Positions 17,824-30,000 of a stretch of DNA of 64,000 nt are shown in pieces. The stretch is from Solimonas fluminis (GTDB taxonomy: Bacteria; Pseudomonadota; Gammaproteobacteria; Nevskiales; Nevskiaceae): positions 1 through 64,000 of the forward strand of contig NZ_PSNW01000014.1 in NCBI RefSeq assembly GCF_002930645.1. Direction: 5' to 3'. Position 1 is the first letter of the stretch. Each line of letters begins with the position of its first letter. The translations under genes and the position numbers were made by a program. A model generated the notes under the pieces. The model was not told the DNA's origin and did not search any database. It was given only the letters and a program-made list of their open reading frames with translations.

Positions 17824-19701
17824 TCAGCGTCCCATGATGCTGCCGCCCATGCTCGGCGTGCAATAGCAGTTGGCGTACATGCCACGCGGGTCGTTGAGGC
17901 TGCGCAGGGCGCGTTCGGCGTCGGTGCGCTGCAGCAGGGTCGCCAGCCAGCGCGTGGTGCCGGCCGGCAGGAAATCAAGCCTGATGCTGCCGGAGAACGG
18001 CAGAAGGAAGTCGAAGGGGAAGCCGCGGTCGGGGCTGTACTCCTCCAGCTGGTAGCTTTCCGGATCGAGGCTGGCGAGCTTGGCCGCGGCATCCGCCGCG
18101 TCCTCCAGGCCGCCGAGCTGATCGACCAGCCCCAGGGCCTTGGCGTCGCCGCCGCTCCAGACACGGCCGCGAGCGATCTCGTCCACCTTCTCCAGCGGCA
18201 GCTTGCGCGCCTTGGAGACGCCGCCGATGAAGTCACGGTAGCCCTTGTCGATCTGGGACTGGATGATGCTGGAGATTTCCGGCGACAGCGGGCGGTCCAG
18301 CCGCAGGCTGCCGGCGAGAGGCGTGGTGCCGACGCCGTCGGTATGCACGCCGACCTTGCCCAGCGCCTGGTCGATGGTCGGGATCAGGCCGAAGATGCCG
18401 ATGGAGCCGGTGATCGTGGTGCTGTGCGCCCAGATCTGGTTGGCATCCATCGAGATCCAGTAGCCGCCGCTGGCGGCGACGGTGGACATCGAGGCCACCA
18501 CCGGCTTGCCCTCGGCCTTGAGCGCCTCCACCTCGCGGCGGATCTGCTCGGAGGCCCAGACGCTGCCGCCCGGGGAGTCCACGCGCAGCACGACGGCGGC
18601 CACATCCTTGTCGCGGCGCGCCTGGTCCAGCAGGTCGGAAATGGTGTCGCCACCCGCCTGGCCGACGTCGCCCGGGCCATCGACGATCTCGCCCTGCACC
18701 ACCACCAGCGCGACCTTGCCGGCCTTGCCGGTTGCGGACGGCATCTTGGCATGCTGCATGGCGCGCAGGTACTCGCTGAAGTGCACCTGGCGGAAGCTGC
18801 CGTGGTCGTCGTCGATGCCGACGATCGCGCCCATGCGCTGGCGGAACTGCTTGAGCGTCTCGACGTGCGTGACCAGCCCGGCCTTCCTTGCATAGGCCGC
18901 GGTGTCGCCGCCACCGGCTTCCAGCGCCTGGCGCATGCCGCTGACATAGTTCACCACGCCGTTCTCGGGCAGCTTGCGCGCACCGCCCACGCCCTGGGCG
19001 TAGTCGGTCCAGAGATCGCCCAGCCAGGCGATGTTGGCCTGCCGCGCATCCTCGGACATGTCGTTGCGCGTGAACGGCTCCACCGCCGACTTGTACTCGC
19101 CGACGCGGAACACGTTGATGCGCACGCCCAGCTTGTCGAGCGCGTCCTTGAAGTAGTTCTGGTAGACGCTGAAGCCCTCGATGTGGACCATGCCCTGCGG
19201 GTCCACCACCACCTCGTCGGCCAGCGCGGCGGCGAAGTACGGCGCCTGCTCGTACCACGGGCTGTAGGCAATGACCTTCTTGCCGGCGGCCTGGAAGCGC
19301 TTGATCGCGGCGCCCAGTTCCTCGAGCTGCGGCAGGCCGGCGTCGGCCAGGGCGTCGAGCTTGAGCACGGCGAAGGCGATGCGCGAGTCGTCGCGGGCCA
19401 GGTCCAGGGCGTCGATCAGGTCGCGCAGCAGCGTCTGCGAGGGCGGCTCGCCGCGCAGGTTCTCCACCAGGTGCTGGCCCGGGTCCTGGTCGATCTGCTC
19501 GACCAGGGCTCCGCTGGGCGCCAGGATCAGCGCCACGTTGTCCTCGATCTTCGGCGGCGTGCCGCCGCTGAAGAAGGTGAACATCACGAACAGGCCGATC
19601 GCCAGGCTGAGGATGAACAGGGCGCGGTAGACGATGACCGCGACCTTCCAGAGCCGGTTGAAGAAGCGGCCGAGGGCCGAGGAGGATTGCTGTTCGCTCA
19701 T
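17824..19701 (-). CDS. sppA: Signal peptide peptidase SppA, long (67K) type
   Basis: 625 aa, matching the duplicated long form found in E. coli. An N-terminal membrane anchor (about 20-44) is followed by two tandem S49 domains. The catalytic dyad residues are K204 in GEYKSAVEPF (first repeat) and S411 in MSTVAASGGYW (second repeat). RVDSPGGSVWASE marks the second-domain oxyanion region. It cleaves remnant signal peptides in the inner membrane. The C-terminus ends in an unusual Cys/Met/Gly-rich tail (YCTPSMGGSIMGR). Confidence 0.95.
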   Translation of the reverse strand: MSEQQSSSALGRFFNRLWKVAVIVYRALFILSLAIGLFVMFTFFSGGTPPKIEDNVALILAPSGALVEQIDQDPGQHLVENLRGEPPSQTLLRDLIDALDLARDDSRIAFAVLKLDALADAGLPQLEELGAAIKRFQAAGKKVIAYSPWYEQAPYFAAALADEVVVDPQGMVHIEGFSVYQNYFKDALDKLGVRINVFRVGEYKSAVEPFTRNDMSEDARQANIAWLGDLWTDYAQGVGGARKLPENGVVNYVSGMRQALEAGGGDTAAYARKAGLVTHVETLKQFRQRMGAIVGIDDDHGSFRQVHFSEYLRAMQHAKMPSATGKAGKVALVVVQGEIVDGPGDVGQAGGDTISDLLDQARRDKDVAAVVLRVDSPGGSVWASEQIRREVEALKAEGKPVVASMSTVAASGGYWISMDANQIWAHSTTITGSIGIFGLIPTIDQALGKVGVHTDGVGTTPLAGSLRLDRPLSPEISSIIQSQIDKGYRDFIGGVSKARKLPLEKVDEIARGRVWSGGDAKALGLVDQLGGLEDAADAAAKLASLDPESYQLEEYSPDRGFPFDFLLPFSGSIRLDFLPAGTTRWLATLLQRTDAERALRSLNDPRGMYANCYCTPSMGGSIMGR

Positions 19702-19753
19702 GGGTGCCTGTGTGACCTGAAGTGGCGCTTGGACCGCTGCTGCGGGGCCGGGT

Positions 19754-20875
<1,122 letters not shown>

Positions 20876-20971
20876 GGGGGAATCCGGGAGAATGGGGGGG
20901 CAAGGTGATGGACCGATTCTAGCCTGCCGGCCGGCTCGGCGGCGGGAAATCCCGCCTTCCCCGGCCGGGGT

Positions 20972-22381
20972 TCAGGCCAGCGGCCAGCCGGCGGCGGCGG
21001 CGGCGTGGCGCAGCACCAGGCCGGGCTCGCGCTCGTAGCGGATGGACAGGTGGGAACCCTGGTACCAGGTGACCGGCACGCCCCAGTGCCGAGCCAGCCT
21101 CTGCGGGTGGTCGGGCAGGACGATGCGGTCGGCGGCGGCGGCGACCAGGTGCAGCCGCTCGCGCGGCAGCAGCGGCGCCCTCGCCAGGGGAGAGACCACC
21201 TGCAGGATGTCGCGGTAGCGCTGTTCGTCCAGGCCATGCTCGCGGTAGTAGCGCAGGTGTCCGGGTGGCACGAAGCGCATCAGTGCCGAGGCGAAGTCCG
21301 TCACCGGGATCACCGCCAGCGTGAAGTCGAGCTCGCGCTCGTAGGACGCCAGCAAGGCGGCGTTGTAGCCCCCCAGCGAGTAGCCCATGACCCCGACCCG
21401 CGCCCGGCCCTCGTTCTGGCGCAGCCAGGCCAGGCTCCGCCGCAGGTCCCACAGCGCCTGCGACTGGGCGTGGACCAGGTCCAGCGGATCGCCGTCCAGG
21501 TAATGATCGCCGCTGCGGGCGGCGATGCGGCGCGGCCCATGCAGCGGCAGTACCGGCAGGATCAGGTTGAAGCCCAGGCGATGATGCAGCCAGCGGGGAC
21601 TGAACAGGCTGAAGTCCAGCCACGGCGTGCCCATGCGGTAGCCGTGGATGCACAGCAGCCAGGGTCGCGGCGGCCCCGGGTGGCGCAGCAGGCGCACATG
21701 GCACTCACGGTTGCGCTCATGGGCGTTCCAGGCCGCCGCTCCCGGCAGGCCCGCATCGGGCACGAAGCCGCTGTCGAAGCGCAGGACTTCATGGTCCTGC
21801 CCCCGGTGGCGGGCCTTCTGGATGTAGGCGCGTGCCGGAGCCGGCGGTTCCGGATGCAGCGCGGCGGGATCCCGGTCCAGCCCACGCTGGCGGATGGCGG
21901 CGAGCATCTGCTCGGCCTGCCGACAGACCTGCAGCGCCTGCTCCCCGGCCGGCATGCGCGCACCGCCGACGAAGTAGCCCAGCACGGCCTCATCCATGCC
22001 GACCTTGAGGTCCATCCGGGGACCGCGCTCCGGCGCCGGCACCTCCAGTCCCTGGGGCTCGCGGGTCAGCGCCGCGCGGCCGGCGGCCATGAAGCTCGCG
22101 GCGCTGCCGGCCAGCGCCAGCAGCGCCGGCCAGAAGCCGCCCGCGATCCAGGCCGGCAGGAAGAACAGCACGCCCAGGAAGCCGGCCAGGGCCATGTAGG
22201 CGCTGATGCGCGGATCACCGGGGAACAGCAGCAGCGCCGTGCCGCAGGACAGCAGCAGCACGCCGGGCGGCAGTGCCCACAGCAGCCAGCCGCCACCCGC
22301 GTCCGGCAGCAGCCAGCACAGCCCGGCGAGGATCGGCACGAAGCTGAGGGGCTCCCACTGCCGCGGCGGTGGCAGTTGCAT
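20972..22381 (-). CDS. Membrane-anchored alpha/beta hydrolase, unknown substrate
   Basis: 469 aa. Three or four N-terminal membrane helices (about 12-100) precede a hydrolase domain. The oxyanion segment is LLCIHGYRMG (242-251), the nucleophile S335 in GYSLGGY, the probable acid D418 in AAADRIVLPDHP and the His H444 in YQGSHLS, so the triad is complete. The catalytic domain probably faces the cytoplasm or periplasm close to the membrane; orientation is not clear. I do not recognise a named family. Followed by the KAS III-like gene after 96 bases, so a lipid-related role is possible but only inferred. Confidence 0.8.
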   Translation of the reverse strand: MQLPPPRQWEPLSFVPILAGLCWLLPDAGGGWLLWALPPGVLLLSCGTALLLFPGDPRISAYMALAGFLGVLFFLPAWIAGGFWPALLALAGSAASFMAAGRAALTREPQGLEVPAPERGPRMDLKVGMDEAVLGYFVGGARMPAGEQALQVCRQAEQMLAAIRQRGLDRDPAALHPEPPAPARAYIQKARHRGQDHEVLRFDSGFVPDAGLPGAAAWNAHERNRECHVRLLRHPGPPRPWLLCIHGYRMGTPWLDFSLFSPRWLHHRLGFNLILPVLPLHGPRRIAARSGDHYLDGDPLDLVHAQSQALWDLRRSLAWLRQNEGRARVGVMGYSLGGYNAALLASYERELDFTLAVIPVTDFASALMRFVPPGHLRYYREHGLDEQRYRDILQVVSPLARAPLLPRERLHLVAAAADRIVLPDHPQRLARHWGVPVTWYQGSHLSIRYEREPGLVLRHAAAAAGWPLA

Positions 22382-22389
22382 CGGATGCC

Positions 22390-22683
22390 TTAGAGCAGCG
22401 CGCGGTACAGGATGCCGCCGCCGGCGGCGATGCCCAGGAACAGCACCGCCTCCATCGGCCAGCGCCAGGTCTTCTCCCGGCGGTGGGCGTAGAACGTCAG
22501 CGCCGACAGCAGCAGCAGCACGCAGAACACCAGGAAGGTCGTCAGCACCAGCGGCCAGTCCTCGCGCAGGCGCGGCTCGGCGTCGAGGTAGACGGCATAC
22601 AGCAGGGTGACCACGCCGATGGTGGCCGCAAAGGAAGCGGCCGTCGCCATGGCGACGGCATTGAAGATCTGTATGCCTTTCAT
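22390..22683 (-). CDS. Small membrane protein, unknown
   Basis: 97 aa with three predicted membrane helices (about 8-30, 45-65 and 76-95). A short basic stretch (YAHRREKTWRW) precedes the last helix. Its ATG overlaps the stop of the upstream small gene (ATGA at 22680-22683). The membrane hydrolase follows 8 bases later, so the three genes look like one operon. No family recognised. Confidence 0.72.
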   Translation of the reverse strand: MKGIQIFNAVAMATAASFAATIGVVTLLYAVYLDAEPRLREDWPLVLTTFLVFCVLLLLSALTFYAHRREKTWRWPMEAVLFLGIAAGGGILYRALL

Positions 22684-22994
22684 GAACGCTTGTTGCGCAG
22701 CAGCTTGAGCAGGGGGAACACTTCGCCGGCGACCTTGGGCTGCTTCAGCCCGGCACGCACCAGCAGGCCGACAAAGCCGCGCACGATCTTGTCGCGGTTC
22801 TTGAACACGTTGTCGACCATCGGGATCGAGCGGTCGTCCATCATGGTGATGACGTCGTCCGCCTCGTCGCCGAACTTGAAGCGCATGGTCATGCGCACTT
22901 CCAGCGGCTGCTTGCGCTCGCGCCGGCGCTTGCGGCGGCGCTCGGCCAGGCTCAGGCGCTCGCCGTCCGCCTGCTTGTCCTCGTCGGGCTTCAT
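22680..22994 (-). CDS. Small basic cytoplasmic protein, unknown
   Basis: 104 aa. A strongly basic N-terminal stretch (ERRRKRRRERK at about 18-28) is followed by a conserved-looking core, MRFKFGDEADDVITMMDD, and a C-terminal KLLRNKRS tail. No signal or membrane segment. First gene of the small operon with the membrane protein and membrane hydrolase. Divergent from the YqiA-like gene with only 30 bases between the starts. Confidence 0.72.
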   Translation of the reverse strand: MKPDEDKQADGERLSLAERRRKRRRERKQPLEVRMTMRFKFGDEADDVITMMDDRSIPMVDNVFKNRDKIVRGFVGLLVRAGLKQPKVAGEVFPLLKLLRNKRS

Positions 22995-23024
22995 AATGCT
23001 CCGGTCGTCAGCCAGCGTTCAGAC

Positions 23025-23537
23025 ATGAAAGACATTCCCGCTCGTCTCGTGGTTTTCGCCCATGGCAAGGAATCCGGCCCCTGGGGCACCAAGATCCAGC
23101 ACCTCGCCGTGACCGCGCGGCAGCGCGGCTACGAAGTCCTCAGCCCGGATTATAGTCACACCCACGATGCCCGCGAGCGCGTGGCCCAGTTGCTCGCCCT
23201 GGCACCGCGGGCGCGGCAGAGCCTGGTGCTGGCGGGCTCGAGCATGGGCGGCTACGTCTCGGCGCAGGCCTGCGCGGCCCTGCGCCCGCGCGCCCTGTTC
23301 CTGATGGCTCCTGCCCTGTACTTCCCGGGCTGGGACGAGGAGCCGCAGGGCATCCCTGCCCTGTGCAGCGTGGTCCACGGCTGGAGCGACGACATCGTGC
23401 CGGTGGAACGCGGCCTCGACTTTGCGCGCCGCAACCGCGCGGAACTGCACCTGCTGGACTCCGGGCATACGCTCAACGACCAGCTCGAAACCCTGGCCCT
23501 GCTGTTCGACGACCTGCTGGCGCGCGCGGCGGCGTGA
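23025..23537 (+). CDS. YqiA/UPF0227-like small alpha/beta hydrolase
   Basis: 170 aa, a compact hydrolase. FAHGKESGPWGTK (11-23) is the oxyanion region, nucleophile S73 is in AGSSMGGYVSA, an acid lies in HGWSDDIVPV (about 119-127) and H148 is in SGHTL. The size and GSSMGGY signature match the YqiA-type esterase group; the natural substrate is unknown. It is followed by a DUF3293 gene with a 4-base overlap. Confidence 0.85.
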   Translation: MKDIPARLVVFAHGKESGPWGTKIQHLAVTARQRGYEVLSPDYSHTHDARERVAQLLALAPRARQSLVLAGSSMGGYVSAQACAALRPRALFLMAPALYFPGWDEEPQGIPALCSVVHGWSDDIVPVERGLDFARRNRAELHLLDSGHTLNDQLETLALLFDDLLARAAA

Positions 23538-23968
23538 ACAGGGCCGGGCTGGAGAAGGCCTACCGCCAGGCGCTGTACCTGGCCTGGCTGCCGGACGGCG
23601 AACTGGTCCTGCGCGTCGGCCCCGCCGACCCGCAGGCGGACCGCCGCCTGGCGGGGAGCGGCAGCTGCCGCCGGAACTGGGCACTGCTGACGCCCTGCAA
23701 CCCCCGTTCGGAACGCCTTGACGCGGCTGCCAATCAGCGTCTTTACAATCAGTTGGAAGGCGAACTTCATGCCCTTTCGCAAGCGTGGCATCGCAGCCTG
23801 CATCGCGATCCGTCGGGGCAGTGGCCCGATGAACCGGGTTTCCTGCTGATCGATCCGCCCCCTGAACGAGCCGTCGAACTCGGGCGGCGTTACCGGCAGA
23901 ATGCGATCGTCGCCGCAGAACTGGGACAGGAATCCCGCGTGGTCTGGCTGGATGATGCCGCGATGTGA
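23534..23968 (+). CDS. DUF3293 domain protein
   Basis: 144 aa from GTG 23534-23536, which overlaps the TGA of the preceding hydrolase (GTGA). The segment ALLTPCNPRSERLDAAAN in the first half and GFLLIDPPPERAVELGRRYRQNAIV in the second are the conserved core of DUF3293 proteins, whose function is unknown. No membrane or signal segment. The frame is open upstream into the hydrolase gene, but that part is a shadow. Confidence 0.82.
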   Translation: MNRAGLEKAYRQALYLAWLPDGELVLRVGPADPQADRRLAGSGSCRRNWALLTPCNPRSERLDAAANQRLYNQLEGELHALSQAWHRSLHRDPSGQWPDEPGFLLIDPPPERAVELGRRYRQNAIVAAELGQESRVVWLDDAAM

Positions 23969-24046
23969 CGCGCCACACGACGGGCGGGGGCGTCCGCTGA
24001 CAGCATGGCGGGCAAGTGTACGCAGGGGAGCCGGGGGGCTGCCGTC

Positions 24047-27000
24047 ATGACAGAAAAGAGGCCGGGATTCCGCAGGCAGCTCATAGCAAGGCTGGCAGCG
24101 GCCGCCGGCTTCGCCCCGGGGCTCGCGCTGGCCACGCCCTCGGGCGGCGTCGTCACGGCCGGCGCGGCCAGCATCGGCAGTCCCCTGCCGGGCACGCTGC
24201 ACATCGACCAGACCTCGTCCGCGGCCATCATCAACTGGCAGGATTTCTCGATCGCGCAGGGCGAGTTCGTGCAATTCTCGCAGCCCAGCGCCTCGGCCGC
24301 GGTACTGAACCGCGTGGTCGGCGGCCTGCCCTCGGAGATCCTGGGCAACCTGTCCGCCAACGGCCGGGTCTTCATCATCAATCCGCAGGGCGTGATGTTC
24401 GGCGCCGGCGCGCGGGTGGATACCGCATCGCTGGTGGCGACGACGCTGGACATCGCCGACCAGGACTTTCTTTCCGGGAGGCTGGTCTTCGCCGGCAGCG
24501 CCGGCAGCCAGGCCCGCGTCGTCAACCATGGGCACATCGAAGCCGCCGACGGCGGCTTCGTCGTGCTGGCCGCTGCCGGAGTCTCGAACGAGGGCCTGGT
24601 TTCGGCGCAGCTCGGCGAGGTGGCCCTGGTTTCCGGCACCGCCATGACGCTCTCGCTGGACGGCAGCGGCCTGGTCGGTTTCTCCATCGACCGCGCGGCG
24701 CTGGGGGCCGCGGCCGGCGCCGACAATGGCGGCGAGATCACCGCCAACGGCGGCCGTGTGCTGATGAGTGCGCAGCTGGCCCAGGGGCTGGTCGGCATGG
24801 CAGTGAACAACCGCGGGCGCATCACGGCGCAGTCCATCGAGGAGCATGATGGCGCCGTGTTCCTGCGGGCAGAGGGCGGCGATATCGCACATGCCGGCGT
24901 CATCGACGCCTCCGGCGTGGACGGCCAGGACGGCGGGCAAGTCCGGATGGACAGCGATGCGGACATCCGGATCCTGGACGGATCGCGGATTCTCACCATC
25001 GGCGGCGGTCCGGATGCCGCGGGCGGCCGCGTCGGCGCCCTCGCGCAGGGCGTGCTGCGCTTCGAGCGTGGCGCGGGCATCGATGCCCGCGGCGACCGGC
25101 GCGGCGGCGAGGCAGGACTATCCGGCTACCAGGACCTCTACGTGCATGGCGACATCCGCGTGGGAGCCGGGGGGCGTGTCCGCCTGGACCCCGCCGCCAA
25201 TCCCCTGGTGATCGGCAACGGCTCCGCCAATGGCGGCTGCGACGCCAACATCTGCGAGGACGACCTGGAGTCCCGGCTGGCCGTCGGCGAAAGCTACATC
25301 GTCGCTTCCGCCGACGGCGTACGGGTCGAGGACCTGAGCGACCTGGATGCGGACGGCAACATCGTCGACGGCGTGCTCGATGGCCGCTCGACCGTCGCCG
25401 GCGTCCTTGGCGGCAGCCTGCTGCTGGGCGCCGGCACGATCAATTCCGACAACGGCCTGTTCGACCGCGGCAGCGACGGCTCGGTGAGCTTCGCCAACAC
25501 CGCCAACCGCGTCCGGCTCGACGGTGGCTTCGAAGCCTACTCCGGCACCGACAGCGGTTCGATCACCACCGGCGCGGTCGAGGCGGGTTACTTCATCGTC
25601 ATGCAGGCCGCTCAGGGCATCAGCACCGGCGACCTGGCGGTCCGCGGCAACCTCGCCCTCACCGCGGAGGATGGCGGCCTGAACAGCATCGTGGCGGCCG
25701 CGATCGCGCTCGACGGCGGCAGCGGCCCGATCACCGTCAATGGCGGCATCAGGGCCGAGGGCACGGTCGCCGGCTTCGACGGCGCCGACGATTTCGCGGT
25801 GCGCGGCGCCCGGGTCGACCTCTTTAGCGACGGCGGCGACATCACGGTGACGGGCCTGATCGATCTCGATGGCCATGTCGGCGCCGTGAACGGCACCAGC
25901 GACTGGTCGGCGATCGGTGCCCAGCTGCGCGTGGAGGCGGCGGGCGGCAGCGTCGACCTGCGCGGCCCGGTCGAGGTGGAGGGCAGCCTGGAGAGCGCCG
26001 GTGCCGACGGCGGCGCCACCGCCCGGGTCTTCGGCCGCGGCGCCGAGGTCGCCATCGGCCAGTTCGACGGCGGAGACCTGCCGCCCACCCTCCAGGTCAA
26101 GCTCGGCGGACCGGTGACGGTGAAGGGCACGGTCGGCCGCTTCGGCGCCGAAAGCGAGAGCGAAGCCATCGGCGCGTTCTTCCAGGTGCTGGCCAGCGGC
26201 GGCCCCGGCCAGGGCGATGACCTCTCCGCAGCCCATTTGCTGGGCCCGGTCGACATCCAGGGCAGCGTCGGGCCGGTCACCGGACACACCGCGCTGAAGG
26301 TCCGTGGCGGCTATGCCGAGATGGTGGTCTCCGGCGGCCTGCTGGACCTCGACGCCGCCCTGACGGTCAGGGGCCGCGCAACCGGCGCCGACGTCAGCAG
26401 CGACGTCGAGGTCAACGGCGCGGCGCTGTTCCTGCAGCAGAACGACGGCGACATCGACCTGGCGGGCCCCGTCACGGTCGACGGCGACATCGGCATCGAC
26501 GAGGACGGCCTGGAGAGCGGCCAGGTGGTGGCGTCGTTCTACACCGAGACCCGCGCCGCCGACGCGGTCATCACCGCCAGCGGCGGCAGCATCGGCACCG
26601 CCGGCCTGGACATCAGCGGCGACACCAGCCGGGTCGTCTCCGGCGGCGACAGCAACAGCAACGGTGTCTTCCTCAAGCTCGAGGCTCCGGACGGCGACCT
26701 GACGGTGAACGGCGACATCGTCGCCACCGGCACCCTGCTCTCGGCCAGCGCCCCCGACAGCCTGAGCGCCTCCGCAGCACAGGTGCTGCTGACCGGCGGC
26801 AGCGTGTACACCGACGAGGCCGGCACGCGCTATCTGCTGGCCGCGGGCAATGTCGATGTCGGCGGCGACATCCGCCTCCGCGGCACCACCGGCACCGTGA
26901 CCACCAGCGGTCCCGCCACGGTCAGCGGCAGCTCGCTCGGCATCAATGCCTACGGCGGCCGCTTCAGGCTGCAGGCGGCGCCAGCGGACCCGGGTTCCCT

Positions 27001-30000
27001 GGCCGCGGCAGCCACGGGCAGCATCGACCTCACCGGCGGCCTGGGCGCCACCGCCGGCGCGGCCCAGCTGACGGCGGAAGCCAGCAACGTGGCGATCAAT
27101 GCGACCACGGTGTCCATCGACGGGTCCGTGATCCTGGCCGGCACCGCCAGCGGCATCGTCACCGGCGACAACTCGGTGATTTCCGGCAGCCTGCTCAGCA
27201 TCCAGGCCGACGATACGCTGGGCGTCGGCGGCGACGTCGACGTCAGCGGCACCCTCGGCCCGGTCAACGAGGATGCGCCTGCGGAACAGGCGGCGGCCAA
27301 TGGACTCTTCGTGCGTGCGGCGAGCGCCGTGCTGAATGCCGATGGCGAGTGGGTCGACAGCGGGGACGGCGACGCCACTCTGCGCCTGCAGGGCCAGCTC
27401 AGGCTCGCCGGCACGACACAGGAAACGGTCGTGGTCGGCAGCGACAGCTTCGTCAACGGCGCCTATGCCGGCATCTTCGCGGCCTACGGCAACATCGCGC
27501 TGGACGGAGGCGTCGACGCCACCGGCCGCATGGACACGACCCTGGGCGGCGACTACCTCGCGGCCCAGGCCGCGGAGCTGCGCGTGGTGGCGCAGGACCT
27601 CTCGGTGGGAGACGACATCCGGCTCACCGGGCAGAACCGCGTGGTCGAGGGCGGCTACCAGAGCTTCGCCTCGGCCAGCTTCCTCCGGCTCAGCGCCCTC
27701 GGCGGCGACATCGCGGTCGATGGGGAACTGGCGGCTACCGGCAATGCCGAGGCCGGCGCAGAGCCCAGCCGCATCGTCGTCGGCGGGGAGTCCTACGTCC
27801 AGGCGGTGTCGCTGAACGCGGATGCCGACTACGGTTCCATCCGTGTCACGGGGCCGATCCGCGCCGAAGGCCATCTCGGCTACAGCGAAGCGGCGTACTC
27901 CAGTTTCATCAACGGCGCCTTCCTCGACATCCGCAGCGGCGGCCTCTTCTCCGCCGGCACCGAAGCGTCCGTGGACGACGGCATCGAGGTGCGGGGCACG
28001 CTCGGCTCGGTGAAGGGAGGCTTCGACACCAGCGCGGAGGCCGCCGACGTGCTGGTCGACGCCGCGGCCATCGACATCGCCGGAGACATCGTCCTCGAAG
28101 GCGGGACCGGCATGGTCGAGGCCGGCCACGCCTCGGCGATTTCCGGCAGCTATCTCGCACTCACGTCGAGCTACGACCAGCAGATCCGGGGCGGGCTCGA
28201 CGTCCGGGGCAGCATCGACAGCGTCGCGGGTCTCGAAGACGGAGACGGCGGAATCCTGCCGCCGGACCATCTCTATGCCCGGGCGGTGAGCGTCAGCGCG
28301 CGAAGCTACCTGGATGGCAGCCTCGGCATCGATGGCCCGGTGGTGCTGGACGGTTCCGTGGACAGCGTCGAGGCCGGCATGGACGCCTTCGTCAACGGCG
28401 TCTACCTGAACCTGGGCGGCACGGACGATTCCGGCGCGGGTTTCCTGAACCGGATCCGGATCGGCGGCGATGTCCGCGCCATGGGCAGCCTGGGCACCGT
28501 CAGCGCCGGCGACAGGCTGTTCGCGCGCGCCACCGAAATCGGCCTGACGGCCGTCGACGGCTCCTACTCCGAGGACGGCGCCGCCCTGGTCCTGGAGGGT
28601 GCCCTGGTCCTGGGCGGCGATGCCACCGGACGCATCGAAGGCGGCTTCCAGAGCTTCGTCAACGGCATCTCGGTACTGATGGGCGCCGCATGGGGCGACA
28701 TGCTGCTGGGCACCGGCATCACCCCTGACAGCAGCATCCTGGTCGACGGCGTGCCCTTGCAGGGCACCTCGATCTATGCCGCCGGCCGGCTGCAGGAGGT
28801 ACAGGTCTACGGCGGCTCCTTCGTGCAGGCCACCGAGTTCGACCTGTCGACCTCCAGCTTCGGCCACGTCGACGTCACCGGCGATACCCGTCTCCTGGGC
28901 AGCATCGGCGCCATCACCTCGGCGGAATCGGACCTGCTGACCGTCAACGCCGTCAGCGCCCGCTTCAACACGGAGCTGGGCGACATCCTGCTGCACGGCA
29001 ACCTGGGCGCCAGCGGCACGCTGAACGGCGTCGGCGCCGGCTCCAGCCTGTTCGCGCGCGGCATCGAACTGGGGGTGTTCGCCGGCAACGGCAAGCTGGA
29101 GATCGACGGTGACCTGGATGTCGCCGGCAGCAGCAATGGCGAGGTCACCGGCTTCAACGATCTCTACGTCAACGGCGCCTACGTGCAGCTGATCACCGTG
29201 GACGACGACGTGATCATCGACGGCGACGTCCGCCTCTTCGGCAGCGTCGCCCGCGTCCAGGGCGAGGACTACGTGTTTGCCTCCGGGGCCGAATTGCAGG
29301 GCCTGCCGGACGGCGCCTTCGTCATCGGCGGCGGCCTGGATGTCGAGGGTTCGGTCAGCAGCTACGAGGCTCGCGACTCCAGCGGCCTGTTCGGCGGCGA
29401 AGTGTTCATCTTCTCCGGCAGCACCGACCAGGAAGGCCGCACCGAGATCGACGGCCCCGTCAGCGTGACCGGCACGCTGGGCACGGTCACCGGCGGCCAG
29501 GACCTTTACGGCTACGGCGCCTTCGCCTCCTTCAAGAGCCTGCAGGGCGACGTCAGGCTGCTGGGGCCCGTCACCGTCACTGGCGAGATCGCCCGCATCA
29601 CCGCCGGCGACAACCTGACCCTCAGCGGCTCCGGCTTCTGGGCCGACGCCGACGACGGCAGCGTACAGCTCGCCGGCCCCCTGCAGGTCTCCGGCACCGT
29701 CGGCTTCGTGGATGGCGCCCACGGCGCCTTCCTCAACGGCAGCTTCGCCTACCTGACGGCCACGGAGGGCGACCTCGAAATCTCCGGCGGCGCGGAACCG
29801 GAAGGCCCGGTCCCGCTCGCGGAAGCGCCGCGGGTCTCGGTCACGGGCAGCCTGGTCGAGGTCCTCGGCGACAGCGGCATCGCCGCCTCCGGCGCCGACC
29901 TCCTGCTGGAACGCTCCGGCAGCGAGCCCGGCGGCCTGCTCAGCATCGCCGGCGACATCGTCGAGACCGGGTCCGTCGGCCTGTTCGATGTCGCCGATCT

